Positions 21,050-30,448 of a stretch of DNA of 64,000 bases are shown one piece after another. The notes beneath the pieces were generated by a model, which was not told the origin of the DNA, did not search any database, and was given only the letters and a program-made list of their open reading frames with translations. Within the stretch, counting starts at the first letter, position 1. Every line of letters starts with the position of its first letter. This DNA is from Brevibacillus brevis (GTDB lineage: Bacteria > Bacillota > Bacilli > Brevibacillales > Brevibacillaceae), in the NCBI RefSeq assembly GCF_900637055.1, contig NZ_LR134338.1, positions 3,995,001-4,059,000 of the forward strand, read 5' to 3'. The translations under genes and the position numbers were made by a program.

Positions 21050-21559
21050 CTACCTCGTCAAGCCGATTTGTTCCAGAACCTTTTCTTGACGTGAAAACAT
21101 TTCCTTCTCTTCTTCTGGCGTCCCATGATCATAGCCCAGAAGGTGAAGAAAACCATGAACCGTGAGAAATCCGAGTTCGCGTTCGAATGAATGACCATAG
21201 TCTTCGGCCTGCTCATGTGCTTTTGGCACCGAGATAATGATATCTCCCAGCATATTCGGAAACTCGCTGGCCTCATCCTCATCGATGAAGATTTCCATTT
21301 CCCCTTCACCCGGTTCGTTCATCGCAAAGGACAGAACATCCGTTGGCCGATCAACGCCACGATAGTCGCGATTCAGCTCGTGGATGCGCTCGTTGTTCAC
21401 CAGCGTGACAACTACCTCTCCTTGTACGTCTTCCAGCTTTGCCGCTGCTTCCAGGCAACGTACAAGCAGGTTTTGCAAATTCTCATCGATCGGTTCGATT
21501 TCTTCATGAAGGATTTCTACAGATAACACAGGTAAACGATCTCCTTTTTGTGACGCCAT
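21050..21559 (-). CDS. ybeY: Endoribonuclease YbeY
   Basis: 169 residues. The zinc motif HGFLHLLGYDH and the preceding LGDIIIS are diagnostic. Matures 16S rRNA 3' ends and takes part in ribosome quality control. Starts 3 bp after phoH; the pgpH gene that intervenes in B. subtilis is missing. Confidence 0.96.
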   Translation of the reverse strand: MASQKGDRLPVLSVEILHEEIEPIDENLQNLLVRCLEAAAKLEDVQGEVVVTLVNNERIHELNRDYRGVDRPTDVLSFAMNEPGEGEMEIFIDEDEASEFPNMLGDIIISVPKAHEQAEDYGHSFERELGFLTVHGFLHLLGYDHGTPEEEKEMFSRQEKVLEQIGLTR

Positions 21560-21562
21560 TTA

Positions 21563-22555
21563 TTAATAGCCGTGTTCTACTTCTTCCTTGGCATAGGCAG
21601 CGATGATTTTTTGTACCAGACTGTGACGAACGACGTCTCCCTCTTGGAAATGAATAAAGGCTACATCGGAAATCGGACTTAAGATGCGCTGTGCTTCGCG
21701 CAATCCGGATTTCTTGCCCTTCGGCAAATCCACCTGGGTCACATCACCCGTAATGACCATTTTGGAACCAAAACCAAGCCTGGTCAAAAACATTTTCATT
21801 TGCTCGGGAGTCGTGTTCTGGGCTTCATCCAAAATGACAAAGGAATCTTCGAGCGTACGACCACGCATGTACGCCAAAGGTGCAACCTCAATGAGTCCGC
21901 GTTCCATCATTTTGGCGACTTGTTCATTGCCCAGCATGTCGTACAAAGCATCATAGAGCGGACGCAGGTAAGGGTCTACTTTTTCCTGCAAATCTCCTGG
22001 CAAAAATCCAAGGCTCTCCCCCGCTTCTACGGCCGGTCTGGTAAGAACGATCCGTTTGACGCGCCCATTTTTCAACGCATTTACTGCTGTGACAACAGCC
22101 AAATACGTTTTTCCGGTACCAGCTGGTCCAATTCCAAACACAATGTCATGCCTCTTGATCGCAGACAAGTAGTGACGCTGGCCCAAAGTCTTTGCCCTGA
22201 TTACTTTGCCACGTTGGGTACGAGCGACTTCTTCATCATACACATCGAGCAGTTGGGTACCTTCTCCCCGTTCAATCAACGACATCGCATAAGAGATGTC
22301 TCGTTCGGACAGGGCAATCCCTCTGCGAATCAACTGTAGCAGAATTTCAATCAACTCTGTCAGTTTGTCCACTTCCGGCTTATCCCCGCTAATAACCAGT
22401 TCGCCTTCTCGGGTCATAATTTTGGCGGAACTTCTTTGCTCGATCAGTGTTAGGTACGCGTCATGTGGTCCGAACAACAGCAAGGCCTCAGATGCGTCTG
22501 AAAACGGGATTCTTACCTCATCTTGTACGTGCAACAGGCTTCCATCTCCTTGCAA
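21563..22555 (-). CDS. phoH: PhoH family ATPase
   Basis: 330 residues. N-terminal KH-like part (about 20-95), then the ATPase with Walker A GPAGTGKTYLAV, the box LTRPAVEAGESLGFLPGDL, and Walker B FVILDEAQN. PhoH-like proteins are predicted RNA-remodelling ATPases linked with YbeY. Confidence 0.95.
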   Translation of the reverse strand: MQGDGSLLHVQDEVRIPFSDASEALLLFGPHDAYLTLIEQRSSAKIMTREGELVISGDKPEVDKLTELIEILLQLIRRGIALSERDISYAMSLIERGEGTQLLDVYDEEVARTQRGKVIRAKTLGQRHYLSAIKRHDIVFGIGPAGTGKTYLAVVTAVNALKNGRVKRIVLTRPAVEAGESLGFLPGDLQEKVDPYLRPLYDALYDMLGNEQVAKMMERGLIEVAPLAYMRGRTLEDSFVILDEAQNTTPEQMKMFLTRLGFGSKMVITGDVTQVDLPKGKKSGLREAQRILSPISDVAFIHFQEGDVVRHSLVQKIIAAYAKEEVEHGY

Positions 22556-22590
22556 CGGTAATCAGCAATGCGTCATTTGCTTGCCATCCC

Positions 22591-23775
22591 TCACTGCCCA
22601 ACGAGAGGCTGTTCAATGGCAATATCTTCAATAACGGAAAAATGAATGCTTACGTAAACTTTACCATTCTCTGTTGTGACGTGCAAAACTTTTTCGTCCT
22701 GAATGAACGCATCTTTTCCAGCTTTTTGCAAGATATCCTCCCTGGCGAATTTTTTAGCCAGTTCCGTCGCTTCCTCCACGCTCATTTCTGTTTGGACGGA
22801 TTCTGTTTGCGCGTACGTTACTGTCTTCCAGCCAAGTGGTGAGGTATATCCCGCGTACGAGGGCAAAAACCGTCGTTCCGCCATTTCGGCTTGTGCAAAG
22901 GACTGTTTTTCAAATGGCCACACGTATATCGCATAGGGGCCTAGGAGCAGGTATTGATGCTCCAGCTTTTCTCCCGTCAGACGGTGCATGGTTTGTTTTA
23001 GCGGAACCGATGTGTTGCTCATATACCACACTTCCCCTTGCACCTTGCCTCGTGCTGATACGGCTTGTTGACGGGCGTCATTGCCAATAATCCCGGAAAT
23101 AAGCACTTGGCCTTTTTCTACCAATTGATTGCTCACAACCTGACTGCGACCAACCTCTGGGAGAATTTTATGGACGACAGCCCTCTTTTTCGCTACAAGA
23201 TGACGGGGACCTGTTGCAAGCGGCTTAACGGGAGCCTCTTTTTCCACCACTTGAAGCATAACCTTGGTTCCTTGAATCTCGATTCCAACCCAGGACGCTT
23301 CAGGCAGCAGACTCAACAGCTCTTTTTGCAAAACCAACGGTTCTTTTAGTTTGACCTTCCATGCCCCTTCTTTAATCCCCACTTGTTCGGCAGCTTGAAT
23401 CACTCGTCGCGGATCAACCATTTTTGTCCCACTCACTTCGACACTCCAAACAAAAGAGGAGAGCATGTACAATCCGATAAAAAAAAGAGCAGCCCCAATT
23501 GCCAATCCAGATCGTCTGCGTATACGCAGCAGCCAGAAAGGCAGCCCGTCTCTTGCCTCGACGTGACTACGACAGCCTGTCTCTTTTAAAAGCGGCCGCA
23601 AACGAAAATAATCACGAATCAAAATATCGCAGCGAGTCACCTCTTCCCCTACCCTGCGAATATTCCATATTCGAATTCCATCCCGTACGGCCATATTCAG
23701 CATCCGCTCAAACCGTTTTCCCCGAACAGTAATGGTTACATGTCCATCCACCCACTCCTTAATTCCATACCGCAT
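22591..23775 (-). CDS. yqfD: Sporulation protein YqfD
   Basis: 394 residues from ATG 23775 behind GAGGAGGGGG; an in-frame TTG 8 codons upstream overlaps that ribosome site. One N-terminal transmembrane helix (about 85-105) and an extracytoplasmic domain with a SpoIVFA/POTRA-like start (VSGTKMVDPRRV). YqfD is a mother-cell membrane protein required for efficient sporulation in Bacillus. Paired with yqfC. Confidence 0.92.
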   Translation of the reverse strand: MRYGIKEWVDGHVTITVRGKRFERMLNMAVRDGIRIWNIRRVGEEVTRCDILIRDYFRLRPLLKETGCRSHVEARDGLPFWLLRIRRRSGLAIGAALFFIGLYMLSSFVWSVEVSGTKMVDPRRVIQAAEQVGIKEGAWKVKLKEPLVLQKELLSLLPEASWVGIEIQGTKVMLQVVEKEAPVKPLATGPRHLVAKKRAVVHKILPEVGRSQVVSNQLVEKGQVLISGIIGNDARQQAVSARGKVQGEVWYMSNTSVPLKQTMHRLTGEKLEHQYLLLGPYAIYVWPFEKQSFAQAEMAERRFLPSYAGYTSPLGWKTVTYAQTESVQTEMSVEEATELAKKFAREDILQKAGKDAFIQDEKVLHVTTENGKVYVSIHFSVIEDIAIEQPLVGQ

Positions 23776-23802
23776 ACGTGCCGCCCCCTCCTCTAACAAA
23801 GA

Positions 23803-24099
23803 TTACGTGCTCTGTGGTCCCGTCTCCAAAAATTTCACGCCACCGATTCTGCCTTCTAACAGAACCTCCTCAGGCAAAATCGCTCGGATGACAAGCTGTT
23901 CACCTGAAACAATCATTTGACCGTTCGTCAGCAACAGGCGAAGCTCTTTTTCGCTAAAATGCAAGACTCCTCGATGATTCTCTATATACATTTGCAAATG
24001 ACCGATCATCGTAATGCGCGGGACTTCCAGGACGACATCTTGCGGCAGATCCAACACCCCTCCGGCCAGCTGGCGCAGACGGCGGCTCCAACGCTTCAT
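23803..24099 (-). CDS. yqfC: Sporulation protein YqfC
   Basis: 98 residues: DLPQDVVLEVPRITMIGHLQMYIENHRG is the YqfC/YabP-type fold segment (quoted in part here only as the family cue VPRITMIG and YIENHRGV). Beta-rich, no membrane segment. It is a sigma-E-dependent mother-cell gene in B. subtilis; no convincing sigma-E promoter was made out here. Confidence 0.9.
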   Translation of the reverse strand: MKRWSRRLRQLAGGVLDLPQDVVLEVPRITMIGHLQMYIENHRGVLHFSEKELRLLLTNGQMIVSGEQLVIRAILPEEVLLEGRIGGVKFLETGPQST

Positions 24100-24224
24100 G
24101 GATTAGCCCCCCTTCTCGTTCTATATATTGGCGAATATGACGATCTCATCTGTTTGCAGGTGCAAAACCATTCTTATCTATGCGTATGCGCGAGCATAAA
24201 GAGGCATTCATCAAAAACAGCCAC

Positions 24225-24272
24225 AAAAAAAGAGCCCTCGTCGCTTGCGATTTAGCAAGCAGTTGAGAACTC
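24225..24272 (-). terminator. Terminator after the small HTH gene
   Basis: Minus-strand hairpin with arms GCTTGC / GCAAGC and outer GAG / CTC pairs, followed by seven T residues. Confidence 0.75.
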
Positions 24273-24305
24273 AGTCTTTGAAATACATTCTACAAAACCC
24301 ATTGA

Positions 24306-24503
24306 TTATTTGCTTTCTTTTGCAGCAGAAACCAGCTCTTTTTCCTTTGTAAGCGCCTTCCATTTTTTTATGACTCGTTTTACTTTCTCAGCTGAACAAC
24401 CGCATGCGATCGCCGTTTCATATACTGATTTGTTTTCGAAGATGGCAAGCCGAATCACTTTTTGACGAAACCGCCCCATTTGTTCAAAAATTTGTTGATT
24501 CAT
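24306..24503 (-). CDS. Small helix-turn-helix protein, 65 residues
   Basis: All-helical, basic protein. FENKSVYETAIACGCSAEKV followed by KRVIKKWKAL has the spacing of a helix-turn-helix as in sigma-70 region 4 or transposase N-terminal domains. It has its own terminator, and a second terminator separates it from the upstream 166-residue gene, so it is transcribed alone. Not present in the equivalent B. subtilis interval. Target unknown. Confidence 0.6.
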   Translation of the reverse strand: MNQQIFEQMGRFRQKVIRLAIFENKSVYETAIACGCSAEKVKRVIKKWKALTKEKELVSAAKESK

Positions 24504-24625
24504 CGCTTGACCTCTACCCTTTCTTCTATTAGAAGAATTTTCTTTACATTCAGGATAGTCAACTAGGATACGAGAAACAAGACAAGTTATTCGATATATT
24601 TCGACATAAATACACTGCGTATCAA

Positions 24626-24656
24626 TAAAAAACAGGCGAACCGAGGTTCACCTGTT
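24626..24656 (-). terminator. Terminator after the floA-distal membrane gene
   Basis: Minus-strand hairpin ACAGGTGAAC / GTTCGCCTGT with a 4-nt loop and a T-run. Confidence 0.85.
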
Positions 24657-24669
24657 TGACTAGCTGCTA

Positions 24670-25170
24670 TTATAAAATCTTTCTTTGCCGAACCTGCTGG
24701 GCGTACGGAGCTTTTGAGCGCGGCTCTCCAAAAATGAGCGCCCATTTCATCCCATCACGCGGATTGCCGTGTTTCGATGTGAGTGTTCTCACCCGTTCCG
24801 AATCAGCGACCTTCATCGTTTCCGATTGCTTCACTGTGATGGTTGGACCTGTTGAAGCACGGGCCGGACTGGAGAATGCCCATTCCTGCTCGACTCCAAT
24901 ACCTTCCATCGATTCACGCTGAAGTGGCTCATATTTGGTGGATGCCCGCACTGTCTCTCTGCCGTAATCCTCAGTGTCCATAGGGATATCCGACTTACTT
25001 GCCGGGGTAAGCGGAGGCATTTTTTTGCCTTGCGACATCTTCTTTCCGGCTTTACCAAGAGCTTTATATCCTAAGTAACCCAGGATGACAAACCAGAACT
25101 TGCCGATGAGCGGGATGATCCACTCGACTAAACCCAGTAAATCTACGACGAGATCCATGAGATCTTCCAT
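24670..25170 (-). CDS. Membrane-anchored protein at the yqfB position
   Basis: 166 residues. An N-terminal hydrophobic helix (about 8-38; LVEWIIPLIGKFWFVILGYL) is followed by a basic stretch (GKAGKKMSQGKK) and a polar tail, so the tail is probably cytoplasmic. The C-terminus (GMKWALIFGEPRSKAPY) is Trp/Pro-containing. No family recognised. It is 11 bp downstream of floA and thus likely part of the nfeD-floA membrane-microdomain operon, as yqfB is in B. subtilis; homology to YqfB was not established. Confidence 0.65.
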   Translation of the reverse strand: MEDLMDLVVDLLGLVEWIIPLIGKFWFVILGYLGYKALGKAGKKMSQGKKMPPLTPASKSDIPMDTEDYGRETVRASTKYEPLQRESMEGIGVEQEWAFSSPARASTGPTITVKQSETMKVADSERVRTLTSKHGNPRDGMKWALIFGEPRSKAPYAQQVRQRKIL

Positions 25171-25181
25171 GGCAATCGCCC

Positions 25182-26186
25182 TTATTCTTTCTCGTCTGGC
25201 ATAGCAGGATCTTGTTTGTCACCTGCATGCCCGAAGGATTGACGCATTTGTGTATCCGCAGCAATGTTTTGCATGTTGTAATAATCCATTACGCCCATTT
25301 TGCCGCTTTTCAATGCTTCGGACAAAGCGAGTGGTACTTGTGCTTCGGCTTCTACTACTTTTGCCTTCATTTCTTGTACGCGCGCGATCATTTCCTGCTC
25401 TTGGGCTACCGCCATGGCGCGACGCTCTTCCGCTTTCGCTTGGGCAATACGCTTATCTGCTTCCGCTTGGTCGGTTTGCAATTGTGCCCCGATGTTCTTC
25501 CCTACATCCACGTCCGCAATATCAATTGAGAGAATTTCAAAAGCAGTTCCGGCATCCAAACCTTTGTTCAATACCGTTTTGGAGATCAGGTCCGGATTTT
25601 CCAATACGTCCTTATGTCCTTTTGACGAACCAATTGTCGATACGATCCCCTCACCTACGCGGGCGATAATTGTTTCTTCACCAGCACCACCGACCAATCG
25701 ATCGATGTTGGCACGAACCGTTACTTTTGCACGAGTCCGCAGCTCGATACCGTCCTTTGCCATTGCTGCTACCACAGGTGTTTCAATTACTTTTGGGTTA
25801 ACGCTCATTTGTACCGCTTCCAATACATCACGACCAGCCAGATCAATTGCTGCTGCTCGTTCGAAGCCAAGTGGAATATCTGCGCGTTGTGCTGCTACGA
25901 GCGCATCTACTACACGGTCTACGTTACCGCCTGCGAGATAATGGCTCTCCAATTGGTTGGTATCCAGCTGCAAGCCCGCTTTGCGCGCTTTAATCAACGG
26001 ATTCACGATACGAGATGGTACGACGCGACGCAAGCGCATAGCGACGAGGGTAATAATCCCGATATTCACACCGGAAGCCAGCGCAGAAATCCAGAGCATG
26101 ACTGGTACGAACGAGAAGAAAACGGAAAGTACGACGATGGCTACTGCCACCATAAAAATAAGGGGAATCAAACCGCCTTCAAACAT
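25182..26186 (-). CDS. floA: Flotillin-like protein FloA
   Basis: 334 residues, YqfA/DUF1432 family. N-terminal membrane hairpin (about 5-45), SPFH-like domain, then Ala/Glu-rich coiled coil ([20 protein letters not shown]). Bacterial flotillins organise membrane microdomains and affect signalling and protease activity. Follows nfeD by 7 bp in the standard nfeD-floA pair. Confidence 0.95.
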   Translation of the reverse strand: MFEGGLIPLIFMVAVAIVVLSVFFSFVPVMLWISALASGVNIGIITLVAMRLRRVVPSRIVNPLIKARKAGLQLDTNQLESHYLAGGNVDRVVDALVAAQRADIPLGFERAAAIDLAGRDVLEAVQMSVNPKVIETPVVAAMAKDGIELRTRAKVTVRANIDRLVGGAGEETIIARVGEGIVSTIGSSKGHKDVLENPDLISKTVLNKGLDAGTAFEILSIDIADVDVGKNIGAQLQTDQAEADKRIAQAKAEERRAMAVAQEQEMIARVQEMKAKVVEAEAQVPLALSEALKSGKMGVMDYYNMQNIAADTQMRQSFGHAGDKQDPAMPDEKE

Positions 26187-26193
26187 ATAGAGC

Positions 26194-27537
26194 TCACTCC
26201 TTTTGTTCTAGTTCAGCAACGACGATACGCGTGCCTTCTACTTGCACAACGGTGATGGCGGTACCCGCTTCGATGAAACCACCAACCGATACTGCATCCA
26301 CACGTTTTCCTTCCACCTTGACGACCCCTGCCGGGCGCAATGGTGTTACGGCGATGCCTGCTTTTCCTTCCAGCTCACGCTGATCGCGCGGAGCTACGTA
26401 ACCTTCTTCATTGCGCTGTGTGTCACCCAAGACAAACTTGTTGAATAGACCTTTGACCCCGTATTTCTTCACTAACAGGAACGTTACAATTGCCGTGATC
26501 AAAGCGGCCACACCCAGAGATGCGAGCCCTTGCTGCGTGTCGTAGGCTGCCATCACGAGGCCTGTCACAATGCTCACGAAGCCAATCGCACCAACAATGC
26601 CACCCGGAAGAAAAATTTCCAGAAGCATCAGTAAGATTCCGATGGCAAACAGTCCGATGTGCAACCAGTTGGCAAATCCCGCTACATAATGCCCGAAGAA
26701 ATACAGACTAAACGCAACAAACGAAATCGTCCCTGCGACACCAAAGCCAGGGGCAAACAGTTCTACTACAATCCCTCCCAATCCAATGATGAGCAGAAGA
26801 CTCATCACAATGGGACTCGTCACCCATCTAGCTACCAGCTCTCCACCTGTTGGCTCAATCGCCTGAAGGGAATCTGGCTGAATACCAAGCTTTTTGAGCA
26901 GTTCTTCCTTATTGGACACCACATCATCCGCATAGCCCAACTGCTTCGCTTGTTGGGCATCGAGAGAAAGCACCGTGCCTTTTGGCTTTAATCCCGGGAA
27001 TTCTGTATCGATTTCCACCATCGCGCGAGCAACGTCAGGATTGCGATTGTTCAGCTCAGCTGCCGCCTTCATTTTATTGCTCCAGCCGGAAATGAACTTG
27101 ATGTCTGCTGCATTCCCTGCCAAGTCAATCGGTGCGGCTGCCCCCATGCTACTGCCAGGAGTCATAATAATTTCATTGGCATTCAGGGCAATGTAAGTAC
27201 CCGCTGAAAAAGCCTGGTTATCAATGTAGGCTATCACATGCATGGGAGCCTGACGGATCAACTGCCCAATCTGGTCGGCAGCGTTTACTTCTCCACCTGG
27301 CGTATTGATATGCAAGATAACAAGGTCTGCCTGCTGCTCCTGTGCGTCAGCAAATGCTCTGTGTAAAAAGCTCTCCAGCCCTCGCTCGATCGTGCTATCT
27401 ACTGGAATCCAGACAGCTTTTTGATAGGTCTGGGCTGTTGTGGATGCGGGAGCAAGAAGCATCGTCATTCCCATGATCAGGCAAAGAAGTGAAAAAAGCA
27501 ATCGCACGCGGCTTTTTACTAGCCTTGTTGCACTCAT
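26194..27537 (-). CDS. NfeD family membrane protease-like protein (YqeZ)
   Basis: 447 residues from ATG 27537, which follows AAAGGAGGT; an upstream in-frame ATG lacks a site. Signal peptide at about 1-35, ClpP-type serine peptidase domain with [15 protein letters not shown] and TPGSSMGAA, four or five transmembrane helices (about 215-350), and a C-terminal OB-fold NfeD domain ([16 protein letters not shown]). Works with the adjacent flotillin. Confidence 0.93.
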   Translation of the reverse strand: MSATRLVKSRVRLLFSLLCLIMGMTMLLAPASTTAQTYQKAVWIPVDSTIERGLESFLHRAFADAQEQQADLVILHINTPGGEVNAADQIGQLIRQAPMHVIAYIDNQAFSAGTYIALNANEIIMTPGSSMGAAAPIDLAGNAADIKFISGWSNKMKAAAELNNRNPDVARAMVEIDTEFPGLKPKGTVLSLDAQQAKQLGYADDVVSNKEELLKKLGIQPDSLQAIEPTGGELVARWVTSPIVMSLLLIIGLGGIVVELFAPGFGVAGTISFVAFSLYFFGHYVAGFANWLHIGLFAIGILLMLLEIFLPGGIVGAIGFVSIVTGLVMAAYDTQQGLASLGVAALITAIVTFLLVKKYGVKGLFNKFVLGDTQRNEEGYVAPRDQRELEGKAGIAVTPLRPAGVVKVEGKRVDAVSVGGFIEAGTAITVVQVEGTRIVVAELEQKE

Positions 27538-27633
27538 TGCATGTACCTCCTTTCCTTCTATCAGCTTCAACGTATGTGCAATAAGGTATACGAAAGAGCG
27601 TGGCAATCGTTTCATATTTATTTCACATTTGGA

Positions 27634-27671
27634 AAAAAAGAAAAACCCAACCTTTGCAGGTTGAGTTTTTC
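27634..27671 (-). terminator. yqeY terminator
   Basis: Hairpin AAAAACTCAACCT / AGGTTGGGTTTTT (minus strand), loop 4 nt, strong T-run; could act in both directions. Confidence 0.85.
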
Positions 27672-27702
27672 TGTTCGTATCTATATGAGGTGTTACTCTC
27701 GT

Positions 27703-28149
27703 CTACGATGGTAGTTCCTCAGATACAATCTTTTGCACGAGGTTTCCGTCTGCTCTGCCTTTCACTTTCGGCATGATCGCACCCATCACTTTGCCCATCT
27801 CCTTTTTGGAGGAGGCATTGGTAGCTGCGATACCTTCCCGAACGATATCACGAATTTCGTCTTCGCTAAGCTGAGCGGGTAAGTAAGCGGAGAGCACGTC
27901 GATCTCTTCGCGCGTTTTCGAGGCAAGTTCCACGCGGCCTGCCTTCTCAAATTCGTGGAGGGATTCACGGCGTTGTTTTAACTCACGAGTCAAGATGGTC
28001 AGCACTTCGTCTTCAGACAAAAGTCTGCCCTTGTTAATCTCTTCGTTCTTTAATGCGGCTTTCACCATGCGAATAACAGAGAGTTTTAGAGCAGCTCTGT
28101 CCTTCATTGCTTGCTTCATATCTTGATCGAGTCGCTCCATTACACTCAT
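27703..28149 (-). CDS. yqeY: GatB/YqeY domain protein
   Basis: 148 residues. [34 protein letters not shown] and [20 protein letters not shown] are typical of stand-alone YqeY proteins, which resemble the tRNA-binding tail of GatB. Follows rpsU by 17 bp, the conserved rpsU-yqeY order. Confidence 0.95.
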   Translation of the reverse strand: MSVMERLDQDMKQAMKDRAALKLSVIRMVKAALKNEEINKGRLLSEDEVLTILTRELKQRRESLHEFEKAGRVELASKTREEIDVLSAYLPAQLSEDEIRDIVREGIAATNASSKKEMGKVMGAIMPKVKGRADGNLVQKIVSEELPS

Positions 28150-28166
28150 GATGAGCCCTCCGTCAA

Positions 28167-28340
28167 TTAAAACTTGCGCTTGCGAGCTGCTTCGGATTTC
28201 TTCTTGCGCTTAATGCTAGGCTTCTCAAAGTGGCGACGTTTACGCAGTTCCGCCATCACCCCGGATTTTGCGCTTTCACGCTTGAAGCGGCGAAGTGCGC
28301 TATCCAAAGACTCGTTTTTCTTGACTCGAATTTCTGCCAT
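28167..28340 (-). CDS. rpsU: 30S ribosomal protein S21
   Basis: 57 residues: starts [20 protein letters not shown] and ends in a very basic tail ([16 protein letters not shown]). Ribosome site GGAGGGAAGAC. It helps initiation on the 30S platform. A strong promoter lies upstream. Confidence 0.97.
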
Positions 28341-28409
28341 TTGTCTTCCCTCCCTCCGCTAAAACCGTGGGACGCCTGAGTCGAACGTACGAACAGACTG
28401 TCACACTTC

Positions 28410-28439
28410 ATTATAGGATAATTGACTAAAGAAGGTCAA
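28410..28439 (-). promoter_or_regulatory. Strong sigma-A promoter of rpsU-yqeY
   Basis: TTGACC (28434-28439), 18-bp spacer, TATAAT (28410-28415). The -35 box lies inside the loop of an inverted repeat ACTAAAG / CTTTAGT that could also end the upstream HIT transcript. Confidence 0.75.
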
Positions 28440-28453
28440 CCTTTAGTTCAATT

Positions 28454-28777
28454 TTATTCGTAAAAACCGGACAACAGGTGATAATGGATGTGGAAAACCT
28501 CTTGTCCACCCTCTTTGCCGCAGTTGTTAATCAGACGAAAGCCTGGCAGTTCCAGCTTTTTCGCCAAGAGTTGTGCTACGTGGTGGATATGCCCGATCAG
28601 CGGCAGATCCTCGGCGCTTACATCCATAAGCGTGGGAATTGGCTTACGTGGGATAATCAACAAGTGAACGCGTGCTTTTGGTGCAATATCGTGGATGACA
28701 ATGACCTGTTCGTCCTCATACTCGATACGAGCAGGAATTTCACCGTCCATGATTTTGGTAAAAATACTTTTTTCCAT
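28454..28777 (-). CDS. HIT family hydrolase (histidine triad)
   Basis: 107 residues. The triad is HIHYHLLSGF near the C-terminus; IFTKIMDGEIPARIEYED is the usual HINT-type start. HinT-like enzymes hydrolyse nucleoside phosphoramidates and adenylates. Upstream of rpsU. Confidence 0.94.
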   Translation of the reverse strand: MEKSIFTKIMDGEIPARIEYEDEQVIVIHDIAPKARVHLLIIPRKPIPTLMDVSAEDLPLIGHIHHVAQLLAKKLELPGFRLINNCGKEGGQEVFHIHYHLLSGFYE

Positions 28778-29014
28778 GGGAGACTCCTTTCTTCCTATGT
28801 ATGTGCCTAGTTATGTATGTAAGAATTGATCGTATCACATTCCCTCACTTTTGTCTTGCGGCGCTACCTAACGCATGGTAGCATGACTTCGAGGTTACTA
28901 CTGGATCATTAGAAAACTTGGCTTCGCCAAGCTTTTTGGAGAAGCCTTAGTTGTACTTATGTCGATATGAATTTCTATAAATTCATATCAACCAAGAAAA
29001 AGGAGTTCGTGCAG
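28778..29014 (+). promoter_or_regulatory. Structured leader of the murF-like gene
   Basis: Holds two structures. First, hairpin CTTGGC-TTC-GCCAAG followed by CTTTTT (28917-28937), terminator-like, competing with an alternative pairing of GGCTTC (28920-28925) to GAAGCC (28941-28946). Second, an inverted repeat GATATGAATTT / AAATTCATATC (28964-28989) sits just before the AAAAAGGAG ribosome site. It could be an attenuator or repressor site; function not proven. Confidence 0.5.
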
Positions 29015-30397
29015 ATGAAACCAATTGCACTGGATCAGGCAGCAATCAACGCAGAAGGGATTTTGCTCGCTGGTTCCCCAGGGCTTGCCTTGTCATCCGT
29101 TCACTTTGATACCCGCGAGCTGACTGCGGGATCATTGTTTGTAGCGCTGACAGGCGGCGCACGGGATGGACATGATTTTTTGTTACAAGCAGCTGAACAA
29201 GGAGCTGTAGCTGCTCTCGTTTCAAATCAGGATAAGATTCCTGCGAACTTGCCAAACGATTTTGGGTTAATTCTCGTCAATGATACACTGCGTGGCTTTC
29301 AAAAGCTGGCTGCCGCTTATCGGAAAAGCTTTTCGTTCCCTCGCATCGCCGTTACAGGCAGTATCGGGAAAACAACCGTGAAGGACATCGTCGCACACGT
29401 ACTAGCTAGCCGTTCGCCCGTATACAAGACGTATAAAAACTTCAACAACCACATCGGTGTACCTTTGTCGTTATTACAGATGGAGGAAAAACATCAAGCT
29501 GCTGTACTGGAGCTCGGGATGAACCACGCCGGGGAAATCGATCTGCTCGCTTCGCTGGTCCAGCCTGATATTAGCGTGATTACATTTATCGGTGAATCCC
29601 ATATTGAGTATTTTGGCACGCGTGAAAAAATCGCTCTAGCGAAGGCGGAACTGCTTCCTCATACTGCTCTTGACGGGCTCGTGCTGCTCAATAAAGATTC
29701 CGAATATCTACAGTTGGTCGCCCATCTGTATCCGGGTGAAATCATGTACTACTCTGTTAATGAGAAGGCGGATATTTGGGCGGACCAAATCGAAACGATT
29801 GAAGGTGGAACCCGCTTCAAAGTGTGCTTTGCCTCCGGGGAGCATTTCGAGGCATTCCTTCCGCTGCACGGCCGCCACAGTGTCTTGAATGCACTGCCAG
29901 CTGTCGCGATTGCCAAAAGGCTCGGAATGGATACGGAGCAAATCGCTCACGCCTTGTCCACCGTTCAGCTCTCCGCCATGCGGTTTGAGCAAATTAACTC
30001 CAAGCACGGTACTGTGTATATCAGTGATGCGTACAATGCCAGCCCCGTCTCCATGGAGGCTGCCGTACGGACATTTGCTGAGCTCTACCCTGTGCGCGCA
30101 AGAGTCGTCGTGTTAGGTGATATGTATGAGCTTGGCCCAGAAAGTGCGGCTATGCACGCGGGCGTCGGAGCCTCGCTTCAAGACATCGCTGAGTGCTTCG
30201 AGCTGCTCGTGACAGTCGGTGATGATTCACGCTATCTCCATGATGCTTACACGGGGAACAAGCTGCATTTCGCTACCAAAGCAGAGGCAATGGCTGCTCT
30301 ACTGCCACTGCGGGATGAAAAGCATGCATTTTTGTTCAAGGCTTCCAAAGGTATGTCATTATGGACGCTTATCACTGATCTGGAAGGTCACGAATAA
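29015..30397 (+). CDS. MurF-like UDP-MurNAc-tripeptide:D-Ala-D-Ala ligase
   Basis: 460 residues from ATG 29015 (AAAAAGGAG upstream); the frame opens 16 codons earlier inside the palindrome. Mur ligase features: ATP P-loop VTGSIGKTTVKD, NFNNHIGVPLSLL, LELGMNHAGEIDLL, and the C-terminal domain with SDAYNASPVSMEAAV and VLGDMYELG. MurF adds D-Ala-D-Ala to the peptidoglycan precursor. It stands alone rather than in a dcw cluster; ddl is 10 kb away. It may be a second, regulated copy. Confidence 0.88.
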   Translation: MKPIALDQAAINAEGILLAGSPGLALSSVHFDTRELTAGSLFVALTGGARDGHDFLLQAAEQGAVAALVSNQDKIPANLPNDFGLILVNDTLRGFQKLAAAYRKSFSFPRIAVTGSIGKTTVKDIVAHVLASRSPVYKTYKNFNNHIGVPLSLLQMEEKHQAAVLELGMNHAGEIDLLASLVQPDISVITFIGESHIEYFGTREKIALAKAELLPHTALDGLVLLNKDSEYLQLVAHLYPGEIMYYSVNEKADIWADQIETIEGGTRFKVCFASGEHFEAFLPLHGRHSVLNALPAVAIAKRLGMDTEQIAHALSTVQLSAMRFEQINSKHGTVYISDAYNASPVSMEAAVRTFAELYPVRARVVVLGDMYELGPESAAMHAGVGASLQDIAECFELLVTVGDDSRYLHDAYTGNKLHFATKAEAMAALLPLRDEKHAFLFKASKGMSLWTLITDLEGHE

Positions 30398-30400
30398 TAG

Positions 30401-30448
30401 AAAAAGAACAGCCGCCTCACGTTTGAAACGGGAGACGGCTTCTTTTTT
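30401..30448. terminator. Bidirectional terminator between murF-like and phosphatase genes
   Basis: GCCGCCTC / GAGACGGC hairpin with A-run on one side and TTCTTTTTT on the other, between convergent genes. Confidence 0.8.

Noticed and set aside
28867..28905. Possible small RNA in the murF upstream region
   Set aside because: Short partial repeats (GGTAGCATGAC) do not form a stable or conserved structure that I can support.
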